The translations under genes and the position numbers were made by a program. Shown here one piece after another: positions 1-8,500 of a stretch of DNA of 24,265 nucleotides; position 1 is the stretch's first letter, and each line of letters opens with the position of its first letter. Source of the DNA: CAYTCZ01 sp964436315 (GTDB lineage Bacteria; Actinomycetota; Thermoleophilia; Gaiellales; Gaiellaceae); contig CAYTCZ010000058.1 in NCBI GenBank assembly GCA_964436315.1, positions 1 through 24,265 on the forward strand, given 5' to 3'. The notes below the pieces were generated by a model. The model was not told where the DNA came from. It did no database searches and was given only the letters and a program-made list of their open reading frames with translations.

Positions 1-56
1 CAGAGCACTTCGTTCGCAACGAAGGGGCCGTCGGTTCAAATCCGATCACCTCCACC
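1..56 (+). tRNA. tRNA-Ala (anticodon CGC), 5' end outside window
   Basis: The window opens inside a tRNA gene. The 3' strand of the D-stem is at 3-6. The anticodon stem is 8-12/20-24 with loop 13-19 and anticodon CGC at 15-17, reading alanine codon GCG. A five-base variable loop is followed by T-stem 30-34/42-46 with loop 35-41, then the acceptor 3' strand 47-53 and discriminator A54. Position 70 of the acceptor strand is T, which would form the G3:U70 pair that marks alanine tRNAs. About 21 bases of the 5' end lie outside the window. Only CC of a possible CCA follows the discriminator. The integrase module directly downstream makes this 3' end the likely integration target. Confidence 0.93.
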
Positions 57-58
57 TC
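30..58. other. Probable att core (tRNA 3' end)
   Basis: Tyrosine integrases of ICEs commonly use the T-arm to 3' end of a tRNA gene as crossover region, and here an HTH/integrase pair follows that end closely. The limits are inferred from this rule. No convincing second copy of the T-arm/acceptor sequence was found in the window, so the partner att site should lie beyond the right edge. Confidence 0.5.
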
Positions 59-86
59 GAGAACCGCGTCTGATGGCGCGGTTCTC
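59..86 (+). terminator. Terminator-like hairpin after tRNA-Ala
   Basis: A perfect 10-bp inverted repeat (59-68 with 77-86, GAGAACCGCG / CGCGGTTCTC) encloses an 8-base loop five bases after the tRNA discriminator. There is no T-tract, as is common for hairpin terminators in high-GC actinobacteria. Its position suits termination of the tRNA transcript. It could instead form part of an attachment-site structure. Confidence 0.55.
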
Positions 87-115
87 TGCTATCCAGGTGG
101 GGACCTTTCGTTCCA

Positions 116-145
116 GTGCGTACGAAGTACGCAAGAAGTACGCAC
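116..145. repeat. Tandem GAAGTACGCA repeats within an inverted repeat
   Basis: GAAGTACGCA occurs at 124-133 and 135-144, an 11-bp period (about one helical turn). The block is bracketed by a perfect 8-bp inverted repeat, GTGCGTAC at 116-123 and GTACGCAC at 138-145. The location between the tRNA end and the HTH/integrase genes suits arm-type integrase or excisionase binding sites, or an operator for the operon. The role is inferred. Confidence 0.6.
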
Positions 146-231
146 GGGGGCGTCTCCGGGGCCGATTCGATGGCCGGGGACGGCCTCGATCCACAGCCCC
201 GAGATCGATGTCACGCCGGCCCGCGCGGCAT

Positions 232-245
232 CGGAACTCCCTCTG
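232..245 (+). promoter_or_regulatory. 14-bp shared motif, copy 1
   Basis: CGGAACTCCCTCTG lies just upstream of the HTH gene. It matches at 13 of 14 positions the sequence that forms both arms of the palindrome at 23717-23811. The shared word and its similar position before promoter-proximal genes suggest a common operator. The function is inferred. Confidence 0.45.
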
Positions 246-263
246 CATGACCGTGTGCAGAGG
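240..263 (+). promoter_or_regulatory. Hairpin overlapping the Shine-Dalgarno of the HTH gene
   Basis: An 8-bp perfect inverted repeat (CCTCTGCA at 240-247, TGCAGAGG at 256-263) encloses an 8-base loop. Its 3' arm covers the first half of the AGGAGG ribosome binding site (261-266) of the gene starting at 273. If transcribed, it could limit translation initiation of the excisionase-like protein. As DNA it could be a dyad operator. Confidence 0.45.
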
Positions 264-272
264 AGGCTCCGC

Positions 273-536
273 ATGGCGATCGAACTGCTTCGGGCGGACC
301 AGGTCGGCGCCCTGTTCGGGGTGGACGCCAGCACGGTGCACCGCTGGGAGCGTGCCGGGCGGCTGCGCCGCGCCCGCCGGGACCCGGGCGGCACCAAGTA
401 CTGGCTGGCGGACGAGCTCCGCCAGGACCTGGCCGCCGCCAGTGGCGACGAACCCAGGCGGGGCGCCGCCCCGGTCGTGGCCGTGGAGCACGTGGTGGCC
501 GCCACCCGCCGTCCCCGGCGACGGAGGGCTGGCTGA
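273..536 (+). CDS. Excisionase-like helix-turn-helix DNA-binding protein
   Basis: An 87-aa basic protein. Residues about 4-50 form a MerR/excisionase-type winged HTH: a segment reading VGALFGVDASTVHRWERAG is followed by an arginine-rich turn and a GGTKYW wing. Such proteins act as recombination directionality factors or repressors beside tyrosine integrases. The start at 273 is chosen because AGGAGG (261-266) sits six bases upstream; a GTG at 255 would extend the frame by six residues but has a poorer site. The stop overlaps the integrase start by one base (TGATG), implying translational coupling. Xis role is inferred from context; it could instead be an autoregulator. Confidence 0.85.
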   Translation: MAIELLRADQVGALFGVDASTVHRWERAGRLRRARRDPGGTKYWLADELRQDLAAASGDEPRRGAAPVVAVEHVVAATRRPRRRRAG

Positions 537-1951
537 TGGCGAAGCGCCAACCCGCCGACGTCCCGAAGCTCGTGCGGGACAGCCTCACCCGAGACGGCGC
601 GTACGACTTCGGCCTCGGGGTCGTACTGCGAGCGCCGACCGACCCGAAGGGTGACGGCGGCTCGGCCAGCTACCGGGTCGAGTTCCGGACGTCGCCCGTG
701 ATCCCGGGCAAGCCGCTGGCCACACGCAAGTACCGCTACGCGCGCAAGCTGGAGGCTGCCTACGAGCTGGCCCAACAGCGCTTTGCGGAGATGGAGCAGC
801 GCGCCAGCGGCACATTCGTCGAGTACCACACCGACGTGCCCTTCGGGCAGGTGGTCGAGGCCTGGTTCGACTCCCCGCACCCCCGTTGGGGCGACCACTA
901 CCCGGACAAGGTGCGCAGTCTCCTGCGGAATTGGGTGACATCCCCGGACATCCGTGTCCACTGGCGCTCGGGCGCCGCACCGGCGCCGATCGCGGACATC
1001 CCCATCGGCGGGCTCGTCGCCGACCACTTCAATCAGGCCCTCGAGCACGTCCGCCGCGAGCGGGCCCACCGCACCTACACCGAGGTCCACGGGCTGGTCG
1101 TGCAGATCCTCAAGTGGGCACTGGCCAACCGCTACCTGCGTCCGAGCGACGGCAACATCGTCGAGCAGTTGCCGCTCGCCCGCGATGATCAGGGCGACGA
1201 CAGCGTCGGGGGGACGCGCGCCATCCCGCCGGAGGAGATCCCTCCCATGGACGCGCTCGAGCGTCTCGTGGCCACGGCGCGGCGCCTACAGGGCGATCGC
1301 GTTGCGACGATGATCTACATCCTCGCGTTCGGCGGCCTGCGCATCAGCGAGTGCCTGGCCCTGCGCAACGACGACCGGTTCCAGCTGCGGGACGACGACT
1401 GTTGGCGCGTCGAGGTCCGCGAACAGGTCCACAAGACCTACCGCAAGCTCCTCGCTCCGAAATGGAAGAAGCGCCGCTGGGCCTTCCTCCCGCACTGGCT
1501 GACCGGAGACGTCCGGGTTCTGCTGGCCGACACGGCGCCAGGGGCCTTGTTGTTCCCCTCGCCGGGTCGACGTGTCCGCAACAAGCACGGGCACATCGAG
1601 CGAGTGGGGTCGGGGCTTTTCCCCTACAGCAACTGGCACGAGCGCGTGTGGACGCCCATCGCCGAGCACACGCCAGGATGGCCCGAACGCGACGACTGGT
1701 CGCCGGTCGAAGTAGGAGAGCCACAACTCGGGAAGCAGAGCGAGAGACGGTGGGTCTGGTCAGTCCATACTCTGCGTCACGTCTGTGCGACCTACCAGCT
1801 GAATGTGCTGCGTCTCGATCCGGATGACGTGGCCAAGTTCCTCGGACACCGCTCCGGCGTTCAGGTATGGGAGATGTATGTCCGCGTTCGACCGGATCTG
1901 TTCGGACGCGCCGGAGAGGCGAGCAAGGTGGCGGGTGATCCGCGGCTGTGA
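536..1951 (+). CDS. int: Tyrosine recombinase / site-specific integrase
   Basis: A 471-aa phage/ICE-type integrase that would catalyse integration into, and excision from, the tRNA-Ala gene. The N-terminal part (about 45-95) resembles an arm-type DNA-binding domain, and about 100-200 a core-binding SAM-like domain. The catalytic domain (about 235-465) shows the expected residues: R269 in GGLRISE, a lysine region around 300-312, H411 and R414 in HTLRH, H438 in LGHRS, and nucleophile Y448 in WEMYVRV. All main motifs are present, so it appears intact. ATG is at 536, one base inside the HTH stop. It reads away from the tRNA towards the cargo, the usual layout for tRNA-targeting elements. Confidence 0.95.
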   Translation: MAKRQPADVPKLVRDSLTRDGAYDFGLGVVLRAPTDPKGDGGSASYRVEFRTSPVIPGKPLATRKYRYARKLEAAYELAQQRFAEMEQRASGTFVEYHTDVPFGQVVEAWFDSPHPRWGDHYPDKVRSLLRNWVTSPDIRVHWRSGAAPAPIADIPIGGLVADHFNQALEHVRRERAHRTYTEVHGLVVQILKWALANRYLRPSDGNIVEQLPLARDDQGDDSVGGTRAIPPEEIPPMDALERLVATARRLQGDRVATMIYILAFGGLRISECLALRNDDRFQLRDDDCWRVEVREQVHKTYRKLLAPKWKKRRWAFLPHWLTGDVRVLLADTAPGALLFPSPGRRVRNKHGHIERVGSGLFPYSNWHERVWTPIAEHTPGWPERDDWSPVEVGEPQLGKQSERRWVWSVHTLRHVCATYQLNVLRLDPDDVAKFLGHRSGVQVWEMYVRVRPDLFGRAGEASKVAGDPRL

Positions 1952-2001
1952 TCCGGTGAGACTTCTGGCTCAACGAGCACGTGACTTACTCGGTTCTCCT
2001 G

Positions 2002-2007
2002 TAGATT
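2002..2007 (+). promoter_or_regulatory. Possible -10 element (TAGATT) before the 139-aa gene
   Basis: TAGATT lies 28 bases before the ATG at 2035 and fits an actinobacterial TAnnnT -10 box. The upstream partner, GTGACT at 1981-1986, is only 15 bases away, shorter than ideal. The 83-bp gap after the integrase is consistent with a separate promoter. Weak evidence. Confidence 0.25.
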
Positions 2008-2034
2008 GGCGGGCACATCGACCTTGAGGTTGTC

Positions 2035-2454
2035 ATGCCAAAGAAGAAGAGCGGAATGTCTGCCGAGCACAAGGCGGCACTCGCGAAGGGGCGCGCACAG
2101 TCAAAGGCGGTGCGTGACTACCTCAACATGCTGGAACAGGATGGTCGCCGTTCCTCGAACATGTCGGCTGACCAGCTCAACGCCAAGATCCACGAGCTCC
2201 ACACTCGCATCGATGAGACGGACGACCCGGCCCGGCGCCTCGAACTCATCCAGCGCCGCATGGACCTGGAAGAGCAGCTGGGCTCCGTCGAAGACGCTCC
2301 TGACGCGGACGCCCTCGAGAAGGACTTCGTCAAGGCAGCCAAGGAGTACTCGGAGCGCAAGGGGATCTCCTACCCGGCCTGGCGCGAGATCGGCGTGCCA
2401 GCAGCGACCTTGAAGGCAGCAGGCGTGCCGCGCACCCGGCGCCCCTCGAGCTGA
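2035..2454 (+). CDS. Conserved-looking hypothetical protein (139 aa)
   Basis: I do not recognise this protein with certainty. The N-terminus is lysine-rich (MPKKKSG), followed by long charged helices with coiled-coil character (about 20-95: heptad-like leucines in LNAKIHELHTRI and RRMDLEEQL). The C-terminal 35 residues have an HTH-like look (YSERKGISYPAWREIGVPAATLKAAGV), so DNA or nucleoid binding is possible. A weak purine site (TTGAGG, about 2023-2028) precedes the ATG. It lies between the integrase and the defence operon, 83 bp after the former, in the same direction. It may be an element-encoded regulator or a nucleoid-associated-type protein. No catalytic motif or membrane segment is visible. 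Confidence 0.7.
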   Translation: MPKKKSGMSAEHKAALAKGRAQSKAVRDYLNMLEQDGRRSSNMSADQLNAKIHELHTRIDETDDPARRLELIQRRMDLEEQLGSVEDAPDADALEKDFVKAAKEYSERKGISYPAWREIGVPAATLKAAGVPRTRRPSS

Positions 2455-2750
2455 GGGAAGTACAAGAATCCATGCTGTCCCTTGCCTCCTGGAAGTCAGC
2501 GTGGGTAGTTCAATCTTCGCATTGACTCCTTTGGCGCGAGCTCTATCGGGTTGCCTGCTGGCGCTCGAGCCGTCGTCTGAGGGCCCTCGCGCCCGAGGGC
2601 CTGTGCAGGAGGCGGCCATCCCGGGTGCATCGCTGTCATTCGGCACCCAGGAATTCGGGTACTCGTGCGGGCCTCGCTCGGCCTAGCGAGTTCCGCTGTC
2701 GCCTGCCGAGAGACACTACGGTGGCATGCGGTGACGACGGGGGGTTTGGA
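2455..2750 (+). other. Non-coding leader before the defence operon
   Basis: About 296 bp without a supported gene. It holds a promoter-like pair (TTGACT at 2522-2527 and TATCGG at 2544-2549, 16-base spacer), a strong GC hairpin at 2582-2601, a 6-bp inverted repeat CTCGCT/AGCGAG (2673-2678/2685-2690), and the GGGGGG ribosome binding site (2739-2744) of the helicase gene. If the promoter is real, the 20-kb operon has a structured leader of about 190 nt. Confidence 0.45.
2582..2601 (+). terminator. GC-rich hairpin in operon leader
   Basis: A perfect 8-bp stem, GGCCCTCG (2582-2589) with CGAGGGCC (2594-2601), closes a CGCC tetraloop. No T-tract follows. It could terminate transcription from the integrase/139-aa genes, or attenuate or stabilise the leader of the defence operon. 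Confidence 0.35.
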
Positions 2751-5588
2751 GTGTCTGACAACGGGCCCGGGGCCTTGCTCGCGTCCGGTCGGGTCGTACG
2801 GATGCGTAATCGCCTCTGGCGGGTGGACAACGTGCTCCAGCATGAGTTCACGGCGACACCGATCGACGGCCGCGACACGTACGCGCGGCGGTTCCTCACC
2901 GAGGTGGAACACCTTGAGGAGGGCGAGGTCCCCTTCCCTGATGCGTCGATTGTGACCGACCCGGCCGAGCAGGATCTGCTTCTCCGGGCCTTCCGGCTCA
3001 GCTTGGTCCATGGGTCAGCACCCCTGCTGGGACTCCAGCGTTCGAGGGCTATCCCCACGCCCTACCAGCTCGTGCCGCTGCTGCTGGCTGTCGGTCGCGA
3101 GCGGGTACGGCTTCTGATCGCCGACGACGTAGGTGTTGGCAAGACCATCGAGATGGGGCTGGTCGTCTCCGAGTTGCTCGCCCGGAGCTTGGTCCATCGC
3201 GCCCTGTTCGTGGTTCCAGCGAACCTGCGAGAACAGACCCGCGAAGCGCTCGCCCACTTCTTTCACATCGACGCGACGATCGTCTCCAGGCACCGGCTCC
3301 GATCCCTTGAGCGCAGTCTGATGCCCGGCCAGTCGGTCTGGGAGGCGCACCCGTTCGTCGTCGTTTCGGTCGACTACGCGAAGAAGTACCCCGGCCGGAT
3401 CCTCGACGCGGGATGGGATTTGGTCGTCTTCGATGAGGCGCATCTCTGCGCGCGCCCACCGATGAGCACCCGCGGCAACCGCGCCCAGAAGCAGCGCTAT
3501 GACTTCGCCGTGAAGGCAGCGGAGGTGGTCCAGCACCTCATCATGATGACGGCAACGCCCCACAACGGCTACACGGAGAGCTTCGCCAGCCTCCTCGACT
3601 TGCTGGACGTCGATGCCGTTCGGTGGAGCGGCCCCTCGGGTGAAGTGCCAACGATCGATCGCCAGAAGGCTGAACCGCACGTCATCCAGCGCCGTCGTGA
3701 AGACCTACGGGGCTGGTTCGAAGCGGCCGGCGAGCGCTTCCCGTTCCCCGAACGTGATCCGTACGAGCTGATCATCGAGATGTCCGCTACTGAGGCGCGT
3801 GTCATGGAGGATGTCCGCACCTACACCGAACGCCTCGCCACACGCAGCGACGCCACTGTCAACCAGTGGGTCGCTTTGCACCTGCAGAAGCGGGCTCTCT
3901 CGTCACCGGCGGCACTACGCCGTTCCCTGCAGAACCGGGTCGATGCGCTCCGTCGCCGGTTGACGGACGAGGTCGGGACGGCGGCGGATGCCGAAGCTGC
4001 CGTGATGGACGCTGAGCCTCACGAGGACCTGACCGACGAGCAACTCTTCGACCGCGTGGACCGCTCCGCTCTCGGGACCGAGTCCGAGATCGCCGAGCTG
4101 GAGCGACTGAAGGAGAGTGCGGCCAAGGTCACGAAGGCCAAGGACAGCAAGTACAGCAGCCTCGTGCAGCGCGTGTGGCCGCACGTCCTCGCTCGCCAGC
4201 GGAACAAGCGTCTCATCGTCTTCACCCGCTACCGCGACACGCTCGACTACCTGGTCAGCAACCTGGAGGCGGATGCGAGACGGCCAAAGCGTGGCATGGA
4301 GACGCTGTCTGGGACAGCGGTATTCGCCATCCACGGCGACATGAACCCGAAGGATCGGATCGAGGCCTTTGCGAGCTTCGAGGCGGCGGACAAGGCGATC
4401 CTGGTCGCCACCGACGTCATCAGCGAAGGTGTCAACCTGCAGCGCGCCTGCTCGGCTCTCGTCCACTACGAGCTGCCCTGGAACCCGAACCGGCTCGAGC
4501 AGCGGAACGGTCGTGTCGACCGCTACCTGCAGCCTGAGGAAAGGGTGATCCTCGGCACGCTGGTGTACGACGACGAACTCGACGTCACGATCCTCAACGT
4601 GCTGGTGCGCAAGGCCGCCGAGATCCGGGAGGAGTACGGGTTCTCGCCGCCTTTCTTCTCCTCGAGCCGAGACCTCGTGGACCTCATGCGGGCCTACGGG
4701 CACGTCCCGGCGAGGCAGCTCGATCTGTTCTCTGCGGCCGCCGATGCGTCCGAAGAGCCGCAACTCGTCGCGATGTCGCGCGAAGCTGCAGATCGCATGC
4801 GTGACGAGGGCTTCTATGGACACGACAGCGTCGAGCTGCGTGAGGTCCAGGAGGCGCTGGCGCAGACGAACCGTACCGTCGGAGACCGCACTGACCTCGA
4901 GCTATTCGTTCGAGCGGCTCTCGGCCGTTTCGGTGCCGGCCTGACCGATGTGGGCGCTGACCGCTTCGAGGCCGATCTCTCACGGAGCGAGCACCTCGCG
5001 GACCTCAGTCCGGACGGCGAACCCATGGTCCTTACCCTCGACGCCGAGCTCGCGCGCGAGGATCTCAGCGTGGACGTCGTGGACTTGGCGCATCCGCTCG
5101 TCCGGCGCCTGGTCGATCTCGTACGTGACGAGGGCGTGGGCAACCTCGACGGCAGTCAGGTGGGCAGAGTGACCGGATACGCCCATCCCTCCGCCTCGGA
5201 GGTCACGGTCCTAGCGCACGTCTTGGCTCGGTTCCTTTCCGCTAGCGCCCCCCCAGTTCTCATGGAGGAGTTGGTTCCGGTAGCGGTGAGACCGTGGAGC
5301 GAGCAAGCCGTCGTTCCAAGTGAGGAGGCAGTCGGTTTGCTCTCACCGGCTCGGGCGATGTCCACGCTGTACCCGAGCGACGTCGCTGATGCTGTCAGTG
5401 AGGTCGTGCGCAACGGCACGCTCGACGCGGCCATCGCGCACGCCATCGGCGAGCGCCAGGCGGACCTGGAGAGTCGAGGTCGGCAGCTTGCGCAAGCGGG
5501 AGGTCCGTGGGCAGCAGGGATGGCGGACCTGTCTCTCGCCAGCCGCGACATCCTGACGCTCACAGTCGTGGAGCCCCCCGCATCATGA
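2751..5588 (+). CDS. drmD: DrmD-like SNF2-family helicase (DISARM-type)
   Basis: A 945-aa SF2 ATPase of the SNF2/RapA type, resembling DISARM class 1 DrmD. Motifs: Walker A D126-T132 (DVGVGKT), DEAH at 228-231, MTATPHNG (motif III), FTRYRDTL opening the second lobe, and ATDVISEGVNLQ (about 552) with QRNGRVDR (about 584), the motif V/VI pair. A conserved segment just before Walker A (LQRSRAIPTPYQLVPLLLA) is typical of the family. Start 2751 (GTG) is chosen because GGGGGG ends six bases upstream; the frame is open further upstream, with a GTG at 2721 as alternative. The stop overlaps the methyltransferase ATG by four bases. Likely role: translocation on or remodelling of non-self DNA. The ATPase core looks intact. 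Confidence 0.88.
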   Translation: MSDNGPGALLASGRVVRMRNRLWRVDNVLQHEFTATPIDGRDTYARRFLTEVEHLEEGEVPFPDASIVTDPAEQDLLLRAFRLSLVHGSAPLLGLQRSRAIPTPYQLVPLLLAVGRERVRLLIADDVGVGKTIEMGLVVSELLARSLVHRALFVVPANLREQTREALAHFFHIDATIVSRHRLRSLERSLMPGQSVWEAHPFVVVSVDYAKKYPGRILDAGWDLVVFDEAHLCARPPMSTRGNRAQKQRYDFAVKAAEVVQHLIMMTATPHNGYTESFASLLDLLDVDAVRWSGPSGEVPTIDRQKAEPHVIQRRREDLRGWFEAAGERFPFPERDPYELIIEMSATEARVMEDVRTYTERLATRSDATVNQWVALHLQKRALSSPAALRRSLQNRVDALRRRLTDEVGTAADAEAAVMDAEPHEDLTDEQLFDRVDRSALGTESEIAELERLKESAAKVTKAKDSKYSSLVQRVWPHVLARQRNKRLIVFTRYRDTLDYLVSNLEADARRPKRGMETLSGTAVFAIHGDMNPKDRIEAFASFEAADKAILVATDVISEGVNLQRACSALVHYELPWNPNRLEQRNGRVDRYLQPEERVILGTLVYDDELDVTILNVLVRKAAEIREEYGFSPPFFSSSRDLVDLMRAYGHVPARQLDLFSAAADASEEPQLVAMSREAADRMRDEGFYGHDSVELREVQEALAQTNRTVGDRTDLELFVRAALGRFGAGLTDVGADRFEADLSRSEHLADLSPDGEPMVLTLDAELAREDLSVDVVDLAHPLVRRLVDLVRDEGVGNLDGSQVGRVTGYAHPSASEVTVLAHVLARFLSASAPPVLMEELVPVAVRPWSEQAVVPSEEAVGLLSPARAMSTLYPSDVADAVSEVVRNGTLDAAIAHAIGERQADLESRGRQLAQAGGPWAAGMADLSLASRDILTLTVVEPPAS

Positions 5589-8500
5589 GCGACCACGCGA
5601 CCGTGTATGTCTCGGGCGGCCTTCTCACGCCGGGGATCCTGAATGAAGCCGTCACCGGGGGGGCTCGCGGCGAGTTCGCTCCGGGGAGCTTCCGGCGTCT
5701 CGATGGCACCCCGGTAGACGACCTCGATGACGCTCTCGAGGACGGGTTCACCCAGTTGTGTGCGCTCTACGATGAGCTCGCCGACGAGCTGCCCATGCTT
5801 GATCGCTCGGCTCTGCGGGAACGTTGGGTCCTCCCCTTGCTCTCAGCCCTCGACTGGCGGCCGAGCTACCAGCGACAGCATCTGCGGCCCACCACGATCG
5901 ACGACGCGACATTCTCGGTCAGCCACCGGGGATGGGACGACCCATCCGCACCCCCCGTCCACATCGAGCCCAGCCACGACGACGAGCTTCGGTTGGACGC
6001 GAGGCCAGCGCCCCGGTCACGGAGCCCTCACGACGAGCTCCAGCAGTACCTCAACCTGGCGGACGAGCTGTGGGGGATAGTCACCGACGGCCGGGAACTT
6101 CGCCTCCTCCGCGACTTCCACCACACCACCACGAAGGGGTTCGTCGGTGTGGACCTGGAAGCCCTCTTCACGGAGCGCGACTTCGAGGGTTGGCAGGCGC
6201 TCTACCGGCTTGCGCATGTCTCGCGATTCCTCCCGACGCAGTCGGGCGATCCCTCGAGCGCACCGCTTGAGCAGCTCTACCAACGCTCTCGCGCAGCCGG
6301 GATCACGGTCGGCAAGGCACTCCACCCGCGCATCAGGGAAGCGATCGAATACCTGGCCAACGGCATCCTTCGGCAGGACCCATCCGTACGCGAGCTTGTG
6401 GCCGATGCGCAACGAGCCCGTGATTTCTACGCCGAGGTCCTGCGCGTCGTCTACCGACTCCTGTTCCTCCTTTTCGCCGAGCAGCGGGGGATGCTGCCGG
6501 GCAGCAACTCCCTCTACGCAGACACCTACAGCGTCACTCGCCTCCGCGAACTCGCGGATAGGGCCCGGGACGTTGAACCGCGGCGCACCGACCTCTACGA
6601 GGGGCTCAAGGTCACGTTCCGGCTGATGAGTCAGGGCAGCGAGGCGCTCGGCATCACCGCCTTCAACGGACAGCTCTTCGACGAGACCGCGACGCCCACC
6701 ATGACTGCCGGGACCATCGCCAACCGGGATCTCATCCGCGCCATTAGGGCGATGACGAGCATCGTCGTCGACGGCCATCGCGAGCACGTCGCATTCGCCA
6801 CGATCGGTGTGGAGGAACTTGGCTCTGTCTACGAGCGGCTGCTCGACTACACGCCGCGCATCGCCACCGCCCCGACCGAGGTCGAGGATGGAGCGACCGT
6901 TCCGACCGGCTCGCTGTACCTCGAACGAATTGGCGACCGTGAGCTCGGGAGTTACTACACGCCACCCGATCTCGTCGACCTCACCCTCGAGCGATCCCTC
7001 GATCGCCTTCTCGACGAACGACTCGAGGCTGCCGGCAGCAGGGCGGACGAGGAAGCGGCGTTGCTCGACATCCGAGCCGTCGACCCAGCCTGTGGATCCG
7101 GCGGCTTCCTGATCGCGGTGATTGACCGGATCGCGGAGCGGCTCGCCGACGTTCGGCTCGACGGCGCGCAACCGACCGAGCGGCAGTTGGCGGAGGCTCG
7201 TCGTGACGTCCTGCAAAACTGCATCTACGGCGTCGACGTCGACGCCTTCGCAGCTGAGCTCTGCAAGGTTGCGCTCTGGATTCACTGTGCGGTGAGCGAT
7301 CTACCCCTCAATTTCTTGGATCATCGCATCCAATGCGGCAACTCGCTTATCGGATGGCCTATGAAGGGACTTCCCGAGGAAATTCCTCTGGCCGCCTACA
7401 AGACGAAGAGTCAGACGGAAGGGACACAACGGACGAAGGAGATCTGTGCCGACGCCCGGGCACGAAATAGAGCTGCGCTCGAAGGCCAACTCGACCTATT
7501 TGCCAAAGACGTCCCACGACCGGACGTGAAGTTGGACTATCCCGCGCTGTGGTCTGAGGAAGAGAAGTCTCCCGCTGATGTTGAGAAGAAGGCACAAGCT
7601 TACGACGAGTACCGAGCATCCATCCCCTATCGCGCATGGACAGCGGCAGCTGACGTATGGGTCTCGAGCTTCTTCTGGAACGAAGAGGTCGGCGAGGTCG
7701 CTCCGACGTCGCTGGATTACTGGAGAGCTCTGCGAACTGCCCTCGAGACCCGCGATAGCCAGATGACTGAGCTCAATGTAGAGAGGACGTTCGCTGAGTC
7801 GATCGTAGCTGGTGCCGGGGAGCTCTCACGTTCAATGAACGCCTTTCACTGGCCCCTTCGGTTTCCCGAAATCGCAGAGCGCGGCGGTTTCGACGTTGTA
7901 GTAGGGAACCCGCCCTGGGAGCAGTTTGAAAGCCGTGAAAAGGAGTGGTTCGAGGTGCGGGCACCTCATATCACTGCACTCACAGGTAGTCGCCGGAAGG
8001 AAGCAATCGCGGAGCTTGCCGTCACGCAACCTGCCCTAGCACGTGAGTGGGCGATCTTCTCTACGACGAACGCACGGATGAGCGACTTCGCGAAGAAGAG
8101 TCAGCGATTCAGTGACTCCGGCGGCAAGGTGAACACCTATCTGCTATTCACCGACCTCAACGCCCAGCTTGTTGGTCCAGAAGGGATATCCGGGTTTCTC
8201 GTCAAGTCCGGATTGGGCATCGACGAGGGCGGTACGGCGGTCTTTCGTCCCTTGGTGGAGCGTGGGCAGGTCCGATCCTTCATCGACATCGTGAACGGTG
8301 GCCGTCGCCAGCATGTGATCTTCGAGGGCGTGGCTGAGGTGGAGCGGTTCGCGGCTGTGTGCCTCGGCGGCGCACGCGACGACACTCACTTCACGGCGTC
8401 GATGATGAACTGGTCCATCGACGAAGCCAGAGAACGCGAACCAATCGACGTCGACCGGGACGTGCTGGCGACCTTCAGTCCAGTGACGTTCAGCCTGCCC

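Noticed and set aside
73..654. Open frame of 193 codons overlapping the HTH and integrase genes
   Set aside because: Arginine/proline-rich out-of-frame translation without motifs. The HTH and integrase frames have good ribosome binding sites and recognisable domains.
2501..2686. Possible 61-aa small protein in the operon leader
   Set aside because: GTG start without a convincing ribosome binding site, no recognisable sequence, and the region overlaps hairpins and the promoter-like pair.
2625..2750. N-terminal extension of the SNF2 helicase to the ATG at 2625
   Set aside because: The extra 42 residues look non-coding (Arg/Cys-rich) and overlap the 2673-2690 dyad. GTG 2751 has a well-spaced GGGGGG site.
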